Assembly: GCF_039538005.1 (NCBI RefSeq)
Contig: NZ_BAABBO010000007.1
Coordinates: forward strand, 558,001 to 622,000
Length of the DNA: 64,000 bases
Reading direction: 5' to 3'
Origin: Allohahella marinimesophila
GTDB lineage: Bacteria; Pseudomonadota; Gammaproteobacteria; Pseudomonadales; Oleiphilaceae
Every line of letters starts with the position of its first letter. The first letter of the stretch is position 1. Shown here piece by piece: positions 27,397 to 36,295 of the stretch. A program made the translations under genes and the position numbers. The notes under the pieces were generated by a model. The model was given only the letters and a program-made list of their open reading frames with translations, was not told where the DNA came from and did no database searches.

Positions 27397-28563
27397 TCAG
27401 GTCCAGAGTAAAGGCTTCACGGCTGCCCACTGCCGACAGCTCGGGCACTGCCAGTGCAGCGTATGCCCTGCGAAACCACAGTTCTCGCAGCGGTAGGTCG
27501 GCTCCTGGTGGAGGATGTTCTCCATGACGCCCTTGACCACCCTGATCCATCGCTTCGGCTCCGGGTCAGCTACAGGGATCAGCAGCTCTATGAGCACCTT
27601 GAGGCCCGCCAGGCTGGGGAACTCGTCCAGCTTGCTTTGCAGATACTCAGTAGCCTCGCGGGTGCTCTCGAGCTGCGCGATCACTTCGGCGCTCTTGATC
27701 AGGACTTTTGAACTGGGTTGACGCTCCCAGACATAATCCAGAATCCTGCGAAATTTTTCCCGCTGATCCAGCTGGGTGCAGCACTCCTGTGCCAGATCGA
27801 GCGACTCGACGACGTAGCTCGCATCCTGATGTTCAATCTGCTTGAGTACATTCAACGCCGCCTGATAGTTGCTGGTCTCGACCTCGACGCGGGCCAGCAG
27901 CAGACTGGCGCGCGCACAGGTCTTGTCGATGGACAGCGCTTCCTTGGCGAGATCGCGGGCGTTGGTCCGTTTGGACCTGCGCAGCTCCGCTTCAGCGAGC
28001 TCACAGCAATATTGTGCCGCACGTCGATTGATGCGCTTGTTCTTGCGGCTTCCAAGGGTCAGCGCCTTTTCACGGGCTACCAGCCAGTCACGCTCGCGCT
28101 CATAGATTTCCAGCAGCCCAAGCAGGCTCCGCTCATGCCAGTCATCATCCTTTAACAGGCCTGTGAGCACTGACTCTGCGCGATCGTAGAGCCCTGCAGC
28201 CATATAGTCCTGCGAGAGTTCGAAGGTTACCTGAGAGGCCAGCTTGTCCTGAATGATGGACTCACCCAGTAACTTCTGGTGAATCAGTGTCGAGCGCTCC
28301 AGGTCGCCCTGCTTGCGATAATAATTGGCAATGGCTAAATACAGCGGCGCACTGCGCTCGGTGATTTCGAGCTGCTCGACGAAGGAGTCGACGGTAGGCG
28401 AATCGAAGGCTTCGAACAGATAGCTCAGCGCCAGAGGGTGCTCGCCTCCGCTGTCGGAACTACCTGAATGCTCTTCACTGAACGCCAGCCGCTGATGGTG
28501 ACCGATGACCCAGCCAAGACCAACAGCAACCGCTATGAGCAACCAGAGCGCAAACATGTCCAT
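27397..28563 (-). CDS. lapB: LPS assembly regulator LapB (YciM)
   Basis: A 388-residue inner-membrane-anchored TPR protein. One N-terminal helix (FALWLLIAVAVGLGWVIG, about 4-21), a series of tetratricopeptide-type helical pairs (about 50-350), and a C-terminal rubredoxin-like metal knuckle, YRCENCGF and WQCPSCRQW. In E. coli LapB directs FtsH to degrade LpxC, so LPS synthesis is balanced with phospholipids. The ATG at 28563 follows lapA after 30 bases. Length and all domains agree with the family. Confidence 0.96.
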   Translation of the reverse strand: MDMFALWLLIAVAVGLGWVIGHHQRLAFSEEHSGSSDSGGEHPLALSYLFEAFDSPTVDSFVEQLEITERSAPLYLAIANYYRKQGDLERSTLIHQKLLGESIIQDKLASQVTFELSQDYMAAGLYDRAESVLTGLLKDDDWHERSLLGLLEIYERERDWLVAREKALTLGSRKNKRINRRAAQYCCELAEAELRRSKRTNARDLAKEALSIDKTCARASLLLARVEVETSNYQAALNVLKQIEHQDASYVVESLDLAQECCTQLDQREKFRRILDYVWERQPSSKVLIKSAEVIAQLESTREATEYLQSKLDEFPSLAGLKVLIELLIPVADPEPKRWIRVVKGVMENILHQEPTYRCENCGFAGHTLHWQCPSCRQWAAVKPLLWT

Positions 28564-28593
28564 AAGCTTACTGCCCCGGAAACCGTCGCTGTC

Positions 28594-28932
28594 TCAGGCT
28601 GTATGAGCCGAGGTCGGCTGCTCCATACGCGCCAGCGCCTGTTGACGCTCCTCTGCCAGACGACGCGCCTCAGCTTCCGAGCTCTTGTGGCGCTTGACGT
28701 CAGACCAGTGCGCCATTTTTTCCCTGAACAGACTGAGAGACATCACAATCATGCCGATAATGACGCCGCAAAACAGGGAGGCGAACATAATGACCGAAGC
28801 GTTGATGGGTGGCGTCTTGTAGACAATCAGATCGAGAGAAAGCGAATCAGTATTCGCCAGAAACAACATGATGCCAATAACAATGGCAGCTATGACGAGC
28901 AAGATTATTACGAGACGTTTCAGAATCAGCAC
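28594..28932 (-). CDS. lapA: LapA membrane protein (DUF1049)
   Basis: A 112-residue protein with two transmembrane helices (about 5-27, VIILLVIAAIVIGIMLFLAN, and 45-68) and a charged, helical cytoplasmic C terminus rich in Arg/Glu (SSEAEARRLAEERQQALARM). This is the LapA/YciS layout. I place the start at GTG 28932 because AGGAG lies eight bases upstream and the resulting N terminus (MLILKRLVIILL) fits the family; ATGs at 28953 and 28968 are alternatives. It is encoded directly upstream of lapB and downstream of ihfB, and is thought to work with LapB. Confidence 0.92.
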   Translation of the reverse strand: MLILKRLVIILLVIAAIVIGIMLFLANTDSLSLDLIVYKTPPINASVIMFASLFCGVIIGMIVMSLSLFREKMAHWSDVKRHKSSEAEARRLAEERQQALARMEQPTSAHTA

Positions 28933-29008
28933 TGCAGACACTCCTGGGACCATCGAGGTTTTACGCACGATGGTAACATAAGGTATTGCCAGCGGTAATC
29001 GATTCGGA

Positions 29009-29305
29009 TCAATAACCTGCCTTCAGGCCTGCATTCACCTCATCCCGGAGCTCTTTACCCGGCTTGAAGTGTGGCACGTACTTTGAAGGTAGACTGACTG
29101 GCTCACCCGTCTTTGGATTACGGCCAGTTCGCGGCGCACGGAAGTGCAACGAAAAGCTACCGAAGCCACGAATTTCTATTCGTTGCCCCTGCGACAGCGT
29201 ATTCGACATCAGCTCAATGATGGTTTTGACTGCAAGCTCTACATCCTTCACAGACAGCTGAGGCTGTTTGGAAGCAATAATTTCGACAAGTTCGGATTTG
29301 GTCAT
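29009..29305 (-). CDS. ihfB: Integration host factor beta subunit
   Basis: A 98-residue HU/IHF-family DNA-bending protein. The arm region RIEIRGFGSFSLHFRAPRTG and NPKTGEPVSLPSKYVPHFKPGKELR (split) with the proline that intercalates DNA identify the beta subunit, and the position after rpsA is the classical one. MTKSELVEIIASKQPQLS is a typical start. An intrinsic terminator between rpsA and ihfB suggests that ihfB has its own promoter or depends on read-through. Confidence 0.97.
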   Translation of the reverse strand: MTKSELVEIIASKQPQLSVKDVELAVKTIIELMSNTLSQGQRIEIRGFGSFSLHFRAPRTGRNPKTGEPVSLPSKYVPHFKPGKELRDEVNAGLKAGY

Positions 29306-29356
29306 GGTTGCCCCGCTCTAAAACCATGAAAAAATTGTAGTCAAATACTGAAAAAA

Positions 29357-29391
29357 ACACAAAAAAAACGGGCATATAGCCCGTTTTTTTG
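29357..29391 (-). terminator. Intrinsic terminator downstream of rpsA
   Basis: The stem ACGGGC/GCCCGT with a five-base loop (29368-29384) is flanked by A-runs on the left and seven T on the right. On the minus strand it ends the rpsA transcript 37-60 bases after the stop and lies upstream of ihfB. Confidence 0.88.
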
Positions 29392-29428
29392 ATATTTGCG
29401 GCTGCGCTGTTCCCAGCGCAGCTGTCAA

Positions 29429-31108
29429 TCAGCTTTTCTGATCGAGCTGCTGCTGGATCAAATCACCAATTGTAGTCGGCCCCTGTGCTTCGGACTGACG
29501 GTCACGAACATCACGGATAGCCTGCTTCTCTTCGTCGACATCCTTCGACTTCACACTCAGGTTGATGACGCGATTCTTGCGGTCAACACTGATGATCTTC
29601 GCTTCGATGGCGTCGCCTTCGTTCAGCACGTTACGAGCATCTTCCACCTTGTCACGGCTGATCTCGCTAGCCTTGAGGATGGCTTCGACTTCGTCAGTCA
29701 GTGCAACAGTGGCGCCCTTCGCATCAACAGCAATGATCTTGCCGTTCACGATGGTGCCCTTGTCGTTCAGCTGAACGAACTCGGAGAATGGATCGCTCTC
29801 TAGCTGCTTGATACCGAGTGAGATACGCTCGCGCTCTGGATCAACAGAGAGGATGACTGTCTCCAGCTCATCGCCCTTCTTGTAGTTACGAACGGCTTCT
29901 TCGCCAGTTTCGTTCCACGAGATGTCCGAGAGGTGAACCAGACCATCAATACCGCCGTCGAGACCGATGAAGATACCGAAGTCAGTGATTGACTTGATCT
30001 TGCCGCTGATCTTGTCGCCCTTGTTGAACTGGCCTGAGAACTCTTCCCATGGGTTCGGATGACACTGCTTGATACCAAGGGAAATTCGACGACGCTCTTC
30101 ATCAATGTCGAGAACCATGACCTGAACTTCATCACCAAGCTGAACGACCTTGCTCGGGTGGATGTTCTTGTTGGTCCAATCCATTTCTGAAACGTGAACC
30201 AGGCCTTCAACACCTTCTTCCAGCTCTGCGAAGCAACCGTAGTCAGTCAGGTTGGTCACCTTGGCAGTCACCTTGGTGCCCTCTGGGTAACGGCTCTTGA
30301 TGTCGACCCATGGATCTTCACCAAGCTGCTTCAAACCGAGTGATACGCGATTGCGCTCACGGTCGAACTTGAGGACCTTGACGTTGATCTCGTCGCCAAC
30401 ATTGACGATCTCGGACGGATGCTTGATTCGACGCCATGCCATGTCAGTGATGTGCAGCAGGCCATCTACGCCGCCCAGGTCAACGAACGCACCGTAGTCA
30501 GTAAGGTTCTTGACGATACCCTTGACTTCCATGCCTTCCTGAAGCTGCTGAAGCAGTGCTTCACGCTCAGCGGAGTTCTCGGCTTCAAGTACGGCACGAC
30601 GGGAAACGACAACGTTGTTGCGCTTCTGATCGAGCTTGATGACCTTGAATTCAAGTTCCTTGTTCTCGAGGTGAGCTGTGTCACGGATAGGACGCACATC
30701 CACGAGTGAACCGGGCAGGAACGCACGAATGCTGTTCACTTCAACGGTAAAGCCACCTTTGACCTTGCCATTGATGATGCCCTTGACGACAGCCTGATCT
30801 TCAAAGGCCTTGTCGAGTTCAGTCCAGGCTTCGGCACGCTTCGCTTTCTCTCGTGAAAGCCTTGTCTCACCAAATCCATCTTCGACAGCATCCAGTGCGA
30901 CGTCGACCTGATCACCAATGGCCAGATGCAGTTCGCCGGCGTCGTTGTAAAACTGCTCAACGGGGATGATGCCTTCGGACTTCAGACCAGCATGTACGGT
31001 AACCCAGTCGGAGTCGATATCTACCACGGTTCCCTTGACGATGGAACCTGGCTTCATATCGATTTCTTTTAAGCTTTCCTCAAAAAGATCTGCGAAGCTT
31101 TCGCTCAT
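29429..31108 (-). CDS. rpsA: 30S ribosomal protein S1
   Basis: A 559-residue protein with six S1 (OB-fold) RNA-binding repeats, as in E. coli S1. The repeats can be followed by their recurring TDYGAFVDLGGVDGLLHITD, TDYGCFAELEEGVEGLVHVS and TDFGIFIGLDGGIDGLVHLS segments, each followed by RISLGIKQ-type ends. It recruits structured and leaderless-poor mRNAs to the ribosome. The N-terminal MSESFADLFEESL is the standard ribosome-anchoring segment. It follows cmk (86-base gap) as in most gammaproteobacteria. Confidence 0.98.
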   Translation of the reverse strand: MSESFADLFEESLKEIDMKPGSIVKGTVVDIDSDWVTVHAGLKSEGIIPVEQFYNDAGELHLAIGDQVDVALDAVEDGFGETRLSREKAKRAEAWTELDKAFEDQAVVKGIINGKVKGGFTVEVNSIRAFLPGSLVDVRPIRDTAHLENKELEFKVIKLDQKRNNVVVSRRAVLEAENSAEREALLQQLQEGMEVKGIVKNLTDYGAFVDLGGVDGLLHITDMAWRRIKHPSEIVNVGDEINVKVLKFDRERNRVSLGLKQLGEDPWVDIKSRYPEGTKVTAKVTNLTDYGCFAELEEGVEGLVHVSEMDWTNKNIHPSKVVQLGDEVQVMVLDIDEERRRISLGIKQCHPNPWEEFSGQFNKGDKISGKIKSITDFGIFIGLDGGIDGLVHLSDISWNETGEEAVRNYKKGDELETVILSVDPERERISLGIKQLESDPFSEFVQLNDKGTIVNGKIIAVDAKGATVALTDEVEAILKASEISRDKVEDARNVLNEGDAIEAKIISVDRKNRVINLSVKSKDVDEEKQAIRDVRDRQSEAQGPTTIGDLIQQQLDQKS

Positions 31109-31194
31109 TCTAATACCTGTAAGGTTGTGCGCCCTGCCAGCCGACGCGTCAGTTCAATGTATCAGCTGCTGCAATGCTGGCGCGCAACGACCGA

Positions 31195-31944
31195 CTATGG
31201 TTTTTGGTTAAGTGTCTTTTCTACGATTTCAGCAACGTAATCAAGAACTTGAAGAGCGGGCAATTCACTGGTGTCGATGACAAGAGCGTCTTCGGCCGGT
31301 AGCAAAGGTGCTTCCGCCCGCTGGGTGTCCCGCTCATCACGCTTCTGTATCTCGCGTAAAAGGTGCGGCAGTCTAACAATTTCTCCCTGCTGCTTCAACT
31401 GCTGGTAGCGTCGCTGTGCACGAACTTCGGCCGACGCCGTCACGTAGAACTTGAACTGCGCATTCGGAAATACCACAGTTCCCATATCCCTGCCGTCAGC
31501 GACGAGACCCGGCGCCTCCTGAAAGGCGCGTTGCCGCTGCAGCAGCGCCAGCCGTACTTCAGGATACACGGCGATGGTGGATGCCATGGCGCCGCAAGCC
31601 TCGGTGCGGATTTCAGAGGTAATGTCCTGCTGCCCGAGAATCACTCGCAGCGGCTGCCCCTGGTCGCCAGCGAGGAATGAGACATCCAGGGTAGTGGCAA
31701 TGTTTGCCACTGCGGCTGCATGGCCGAGATCTACGCCCTGCTTGCTCGCAGACAGGGCTGTAATACGATAGAGCGCGCCCGAGTCGAGAACCCGCCAGTT
31801 CAGGCGACGGGCCAGACTGACTGCCAGCGTGCCCTTCCCCGACCCCGAAGGTCCGTCGATCGTGACAACGGGAGCGGTCGGATTACCAACGGGCAGGTTG
31901 GAAGCCCGCTCGCTGGCTGCTTGCTGGTCAGGCGCCTGAATCAT
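31195..31944 (-). CDS. cmk: Cytidylate kinase
   Basis: A 249-residue P-loop kinase (CMP/dCMP + ATP). The Walker A GPSGSGKGTLA lies near residue 29; LDSGALYRITAL, VVADGRDMGTVVFPNA and KFYVTASAEVRAQRR are the other conserved segments. I start at the ATG at 31944, which overlaps the stop of tyrA-aroA in an ATGA quartet, so translation is coupled to it. The first 25 residues before the P-loop form an Ala/Pro-rich extension. Order tyrA/aroA-cmk-rpsA matches Pseudomonas. Confidence 0.96.
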   Translation of the reverse strand: MIQAPDQQAASERASNLPVGNPTAPVVTIDGPSGSGKGTLAVSLARRLNWRVLDSGALYRITALSASKQGVDLGHAAAVANIATTLDVSFLAGDQGQPLRVILGQQDITSEIRTEACGAMASTIAVYPEVRLALLQRQRAFQEAPGLVADGRDMGTVVFPNAQFKFYVTASAEVRAQRRYQQLKQQGEIVRLPHLLREIQKRDERDTQRAEAPLLPAEDALVIDTSELPALQVLDYVAEIVEKTLNQKP

Positions 31945-34214
31945 AACTCTGCATCCGTGATGTCGATCTGCATGCCGATGTTGGCCGCAATGCCCGGAAA
32001 GTCCGGAAACGAAGTCGCAACGTTGGCACATCGATGAATGGTAACCGGTCCGCCGGCCCGGATGGCGGCGACACTGAAAGCCATCGCAATGCGGTGATCG
32101 CCATGACTGTCCACTGAGCCTGACTGGAAAACCGGATCTGAAGTAGCACCTCGACCCTCGATTTCGATGCCATCAGACGTTACCTTACTGGCGAAGCCCA
32201 GCTCGAGCAGACCATCGGCCATCACCTGGATACGATCACTTTCCTTCACCCGCAGCTCTTCCGCACCAGTCAGCACTGTCTTGCCTTCAGCGCAGCAGGC
32301 AGCGATGAAGAGCACCGGGAATTCGTCGATAGCCAGCGGCACGAGTGCAGGCGGTATGTTGATGCCCTTGAGCCGCGAACTACGTACGCGGATGTCGGCC
32401 ACCGGCTCGCCACCCACGGTCGCTTCATTGGAGACCTGGAGATCCGCGCCCATGAGCCGGAGGATCTCGATGATGCCGGTCCGGGTCGGGTTGACGCCGA
32501 CATGCTTGAGGGTGACATCGGCATCGGCAGCGATAGAGGCAGCCACCATGAAGAACGCTGCTGACGAAATGTCGGCCGGGACATCAATGTGACAGGCTGT
32601 CAGCTTCTGTCCACCACGCAGCCTGCAAACCGGACCTTCGGTCAGAACTTCGCAACCAAAGCCGCGCAGCATCCGCTCGGTATGGTCCCGGATTGGTGCG
32701 GGTTCATGCACTGATGTTTCACCGTCTGCATAGAGACCGGCCAGCAGAACGGCTGATTTGACCTGCGCGCTGGCGACAGGCAAATCGTAGTGGATTGCGT
32801 TAATGGGACGTTTACCGCTGATCTTCAGTGGCGGTCGGCCATCGTTCTCGCTCTCTACCAGGGCGTTCATTTCTCCCAGGGGGTCGATGACGCGCTTCAT
32901 CGGGCGCTTGGACAGCGATTCGTCGCCAGTCAACACACTATCGAACTGCTGGGCAGCCAAAAGTCCGGATAGCAGGCGCATCGAAGTCCCGGAATTGCCG
33001 AGATACAAAGGGCCAGGGGCAGCCTTGAGGCCGTGCAAGCCGACGCCGTGGACTTTTACCGAGCCGGCTTCCGGACCTTCGATCACGACGCCCATATCGC
33101 GGAATGCCTGAATGGTGGCGAGCGCATCCTCACCTTCCAGAAAGCCTTCGACTGTAGTGAGGCCCTCGGCGAGTGCGCCAAGCATGATGGAGCGATGCGA
33201 GATCGACTTGTCGCCAGGTACCCGGATGGCACCGCTCAGCTGTGTTGCCGGACCGGCAACGAATTTCAGTTCTCTACTTGTCATTTTCTGCCTGTAAGGT
33301 TTGTTGGCCAGCATGGTGCCGAAATGGTCTCTGGCAGCCTTGGCTCGTGTGAATACACCGAGCAATTGTTCACTGTCACCCGATTCGATCGCAGTCCTCA
33401 GACGCTGCAGATCCTTGCTGAACAGTTCGAGACTTTCCAGTACCGCTGTCTTGTTCTCGAGAAAAATGTCGTGCCACATTACCGGATCGCTACCCGCTAT
33501 GCGGGTAAAATCGCGGAAACCGCCTGCGGCATAGCGGAAAATATCCAGGCTATCGTCCTGAACGGCCAGCGTATCGACCAGCGAAAATGCAATGAGATGC
33601 GGCAAATGACTGGTACTCGCCAGCACACGATCATGATGCTCGACCGTCATCTCCAGCACATCAGCGCCGAGAAGGGTCCACAGCGCTGAAATCTGGGCCA
33701 CAGCGTCGACATCGGTATTCTCGAGCGGCGTGAGAATTACCTTGTGGTTGACGAACAGGTCTGCACGCCCCGCAAATACACCGCTCTTCTCCGAACCGGC
33801 TATCGGATGGCCGAGCACGACACTTGCCGGCATTCCGCCGAGCGCTGCTTCAAAACAGGCCCGCACTGAAGCCTTGACACTACCGACGTCGCTCACAATC
33901 TTGCCCGCGAAGGGCTGCTCACCAAGCTCAATACAGGCCCGCAATACCTGGCCCATAGCCTTCACCGGGACAGCAAGCATAATGATGTCTGCCTCCTGCA
34001 CCAGCTCTGGCACAGAAGGCGCACAACGCTCGACCAGGCCGAGTTCGACTGCCTGAGCCCGTGCCTGCGGATCAGCATCGAAACCAATGATACTGCCGAA
34101 GCGCGAGGCGCCGCGGAAACCAGCGGCCCCAAGGCAAACCGAGCCGCCAATCAGACCGAGGCCGACGACACCAAGCGTCAGCTTGCGCCAGTCCTGAGAA
34201 CTTCTGCCAGTCAC
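31941..34214 (-). CDS. tyrA-aroA: Bifunctional prephenate dehydrogenase / 5-enolpyruvylshikimate-3-phosphate synthase
   Basis: A 757-residue fusion. Residues 1 to about 300 are TyrA: VVGLGLIGGSVCLGAAGF (NAD fold), VLGHPIAGSEKSG and VEHHDRVLASTSHLPHL. Residues about 312-757 are class I AroA: GDKSISHRSIMLGALAEG, GNSGTSMRLLSGLL, PVASAQVKSAVLLAGL, DEFPVLFIAA and RVKESDRIQVMADGL. The fusion joins the tyrosine branch dehydrogenase to the sixth step of the shikimate pathway and is known from Pseudomonas and relatives. It starts at GTG 34214, four bases after the hisC stop; no ACT or chorismate mutase domain is attached to TyrA. Confidence 0.96.
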   Translation of the reverse strand: MTGRSSQDWRKLTLGVVGLGLIGGSVCLGAAGFRGASRFGSIIGFDADPQARAQAVELGLVERCAPSVPELVQEADIIMLAVPVKAMGQVLRACIELGEQPFAGKIVSDVGSVKASVRACFEAALGGMPASVVLGHPIAGSEKSGVFAGRADLFVNHKVILTPLENTDVDAVAQISALWTLLGADVLEMTVEHHDRVLASTSHLPHLIAFSLVDTLAVQDDSLDIFRYAAGGFRDFTRIAGSDPVMWHDIFLENKTAVLESLELFSKDLQRLRTAIESGDSEQLLGVFTRAKAARDHFGTMLANKPYRQKMTSRELKFVAGPATQLSGAIRVPGDKSISHRSIMLGALAEGLTTVEGFLEGEDALATIQAFRDMGVVIEGPEAGSVKVHGVGLHGLKAAPGPLYLGNSGTSMRLLSGLLAAQQFDSVLTGDESLSKRPMKRVIDPLGEMNALVESENDGRPPLKISGKRPINAIHYDLPVASAQVKSAVLLAGLYADGETSVHEPAPIRDHTERMLRGFGCEVLTEGPVCRLRGGQKLTACHIDVPADISSAAFFMVAASIAADADVTLKHVGVNPTRTGIIEILRLMGADLQVSNEATVGGEPVADIRVRSSRLKGINIPPALVPLAIDEFPVLFIAACCAEGKTVLTGAEELRVKESDRIQVMADGLLELGFASKVTSDGIEIEGRGATSDPVFQSGSVDSHGDHRIAMAFSVAAIRAGGPVTIHRCANVATSFPDFPGIAANIGMQIDITDAEL

Positions 34215-34218
34215 GAAA

Positions 34219-35319
34219 TCAGGCCTGCGACTTCAGAATGTCGCCAAGCACACTGAGAAAGCGCTCGTTTTCGCTGTCCAGGCCAACGCTGACCCTGAGG
34301 TATTCAGGCATATCGTAACCAGCCAGCGGTCGAACGATAACGCCTTCACGGAGCAGCGCGTCATAAATGGCGCCCGCCTTCGGGCCAGCATGAAAAGTCA
34401 CGAAATTCGCCTCGGTCGGCAAGCATGCCAGGTCAAGCGTCTTGAGTCCCGCCTGCAGTTGCTTGAGCCCAAGCGCGTTGAGCTCAACCACATCCCGCAC
34501 ATAGTTTGGGTCGTCGAGCACTGCCAGGGCGGTGGCCAGGGCCACGCTGTTGACGTTAAAGGGCTGACGAACCCGGTTGAGAATTTCGGCGACCTGTGGG
34601 CTGGACACGGAATAGCCCAGTCGCAATCCAGCCATGCCAAATGCTTTGGAGAACGTTCGCGTAACGACCAGGTTGGGAAACCGGGTCAGCAGCCCGATAC
34701 CTGACTGATGGCCTGCAAATTCGAAATAGGCCTCATCGAGCACGACCAGGCAGTGCAGCGGCGCCATCTCCATGAAATGGAGGAAGTCATCATCGCTGAA
34801 ACCAGTGCCCGTAGGATTATTAGGATTCGCGAGATAGATCAGCCGGGTATGCGGCGTGATGGCTTCCTGAATCGCCATAAGATCGTGGGCATAGTCCCTG
34901 GCAGGCACTACGACGGCCGTGGCGCCCACGGTGGCAGCTGCGATCGGATACACCGCGAAGGCATATTGCGAAAACAGGACCTCACGGCCAGGGCCGGCAA
35001 AGGCCTGGGCCAGTATCAACAGTACATCGTTGGAGCCGTTACCCAGCGTGATCATGTCTGGCGTGACGCCCAGCCTGTCCGCAAGCTTGCGCTTGAGGTC
35101 GAATCCGCTGCCGTCCGGATAGCGCATGATGTCACGCAGGGCTGCGGCTGACCGCTCCCAGACAGCATCCGACAATCTCAGGGGCGTCTCGTTGCTCGCA
35201 AGCTTGATGATCTTTTCCAGACCCAGCTCTCGCCTGAGCGTTTCCTCCGGCTTGCCGGGCACGTAGGGCTGAAGCTGTTGAATGGCTTCATTGACCAGTT
35301 CGTTCGGATCGAATTGCAT
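34219..35319 (-). CDS. hisC: Histidinol-phosphate / aromatic aminotransferase
   Basis: A 366-residue class I/II PLP aminotransferase. Typical segments: YVPGKPEETLRRELG, KLASNETPL, YPDGSGFDLKRKLA, LGNGSNDVL, YLANPNNPTGTG, LDEAYFEFA and TRTFSKAFGMAGLRLGY with the Schiff-base lysine. Sequence type is HisC2. Because it sits inside the aromatic block (pheA-hisC-tyrA/aroA), it may also transaminate phenylpyruvate and hydroxyphenylpyruvate in vivo, as reported for such paralogues. It starts 16 bases downstream of the pheA stop. Confidence 0.94.
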   Translation of the reverse strand: MQFDPNELVNEAIQQLQPYVPGKPEETLRRELGLEKIIKLASNETPLRLSDAVWERSAAALRDIMRYPDGSGFDLKRKLADRLGVTPDMITLGNGSNDVLLILAQAFAGPGREVLFSQYAFAVYPIAAATVGATAVVVPARDYAHDLMAIQEAITPHTRLIYLANPNNPTGTGFSDDDFLHFMEMAPLHCLVVLDEAYFEFAGHQSGIGLLTRFPNLVVTRTFSKAFGMAGLRLGYSVSSPQVAEILNRVRQPFNVNSVALATALAVLDDPNYVRDVVELNALGLKQLQAGLKTLDLACLPTEANFVTFHAGPKAGAIYDALLREGVIVRPLAGYDMPEYLRVSVGLDSENERFLSVLGDILKSQA

Positions 35320-35335
35320 ACCAATTCCTGTCTTG

Positions 35336-36295
35336 TCAGAGCACGCCGTTTGGATAGCTGCCGATGAATTTGAATGTACTGGTCAGTGTCTTCAGTGCCT
35401 CGAACAACTGCTTCACCCTCTCCTCACCAAAGTGGCCAGGAAAATCGATCACGAAGAACTGCTCACCAGCCGGTTCACTGCTCTCCACGAGCGCACTGCT
35501 GCCCTGCTTCGCTTCAAGGCGAAGTATCGAAATACCCAAGGCATCGAAAGGCGCCAGCAAGTGATAGAGACCACCCGGCTTATCGGCGATACCAGCAATG
35601 ACGCTACTGCGATCGTCACCACTCGCAGGCACGGCGCCACGCCCGATAACGATGAAGCGCTGCGACTTGGCTGCTGCTTTCGCCTGTGCAGCGCCTCTCT
35701 GCGGATCAGGCTCGTCGGCTCTCGCAGTGAGAAATTTCACTTCACCGCAGATCTGCACGTCATGCTGCAGGAACAGACTGACATAATTTTCAGTAATCGC
35801 TTCCGCGCTGGCCGTGAGTGATAAATCAAGGCCGGCTAGCAGGCTACCGAAAGGCAGCACCGCATAATCAATGTTGCCCGATTCGACATCAGCGAACAGT
35901 GAAGCGGCTACCGTTCGCTGACCAGGCACGATGGACTGACCGAAGTGCTTGAGCGCTGCCAGATGAGCAAGGCTACCGGGGTACCCCAGCGCTTCGACTC
36001 TCAAAGGCTTTTCCAGCGCCAGGCAGGCTGACATGACCTCCCGAAACAGCCTGGCAACATCGGCGTCAGGCAAGGGGCCTGCATTCTGCTTCATGATGTT
36101 GCGCAGGACCTGAGCCTCGCGTTCCGGACGGTAGAAGCTTACCGAGCCCTGAGACTGTTCATCGAGCGTGCTCGATTTGACTGCAGCGACCTGGGCAGCC
36201 AATGCCGCTCTCTGATTGATGAGCGTCAGTAGTTGCAGATCAACCTCATCGATCTGCTGACGCAGGCTGTCGAGCCCCGGAAGTGGCGCCGCCAT
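35336..36295 (-). CDS. pheA: P-protein homologue: chorismate mutase with shortened, degenerate prephenate dehydratase region and ACT domain
   Basis: A 319-residue protein, about 45-65 residues shorter than usual P-proteins. Residues 1-95 are an AroQ chorismate mutase with Arg12, Arg29, Lys40 and the RPERE motif (56-60) present. The dehydratase region (98-219) is about 70 residues too short, and its motifs are altered: GPxGTFS has become GYPGSLAH (104-111), NSTEGAV has become FGSLLAG (149-155) and catalytic TRF has become QRF (212-214). An ACT domain follows (230-319), with KPGGLYHLL intact but the Phe-binding ESRP replaced by EAKQ (261-264). The frame is clean and the ATG directly follows the serC stop. 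I infer a working mutase without dehydratase activity. Confidence 0.85.
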   Translation of the reverse strand: MAAPLPGLDSLRQQIDEVDLQLLTLINQRAALAAQVAAVKSSTLDEQSQGSVSFYRPEREAQVLRNIMKQNAGPLPDADVARLFREVMSACLALEKPLRVEALGYPGSLAHLAALKHFGQSIVPGQRTVAASLFADVESGNIDYAVLPFGSLLAGLDLSLTASAEAITENYVSLFLQHDVQICGEVKFLTARADEPDPQRGAAQAKAAAKSQRFIVIGRGAVPASGDDRSSVIAGIADKPGGLYHLLAPFDALGISILRLEAKQGSSALVESSEPAGEQFFVIDFPGHFGEERVKQLFEALKTLTSTFKFIGSYPNGVL

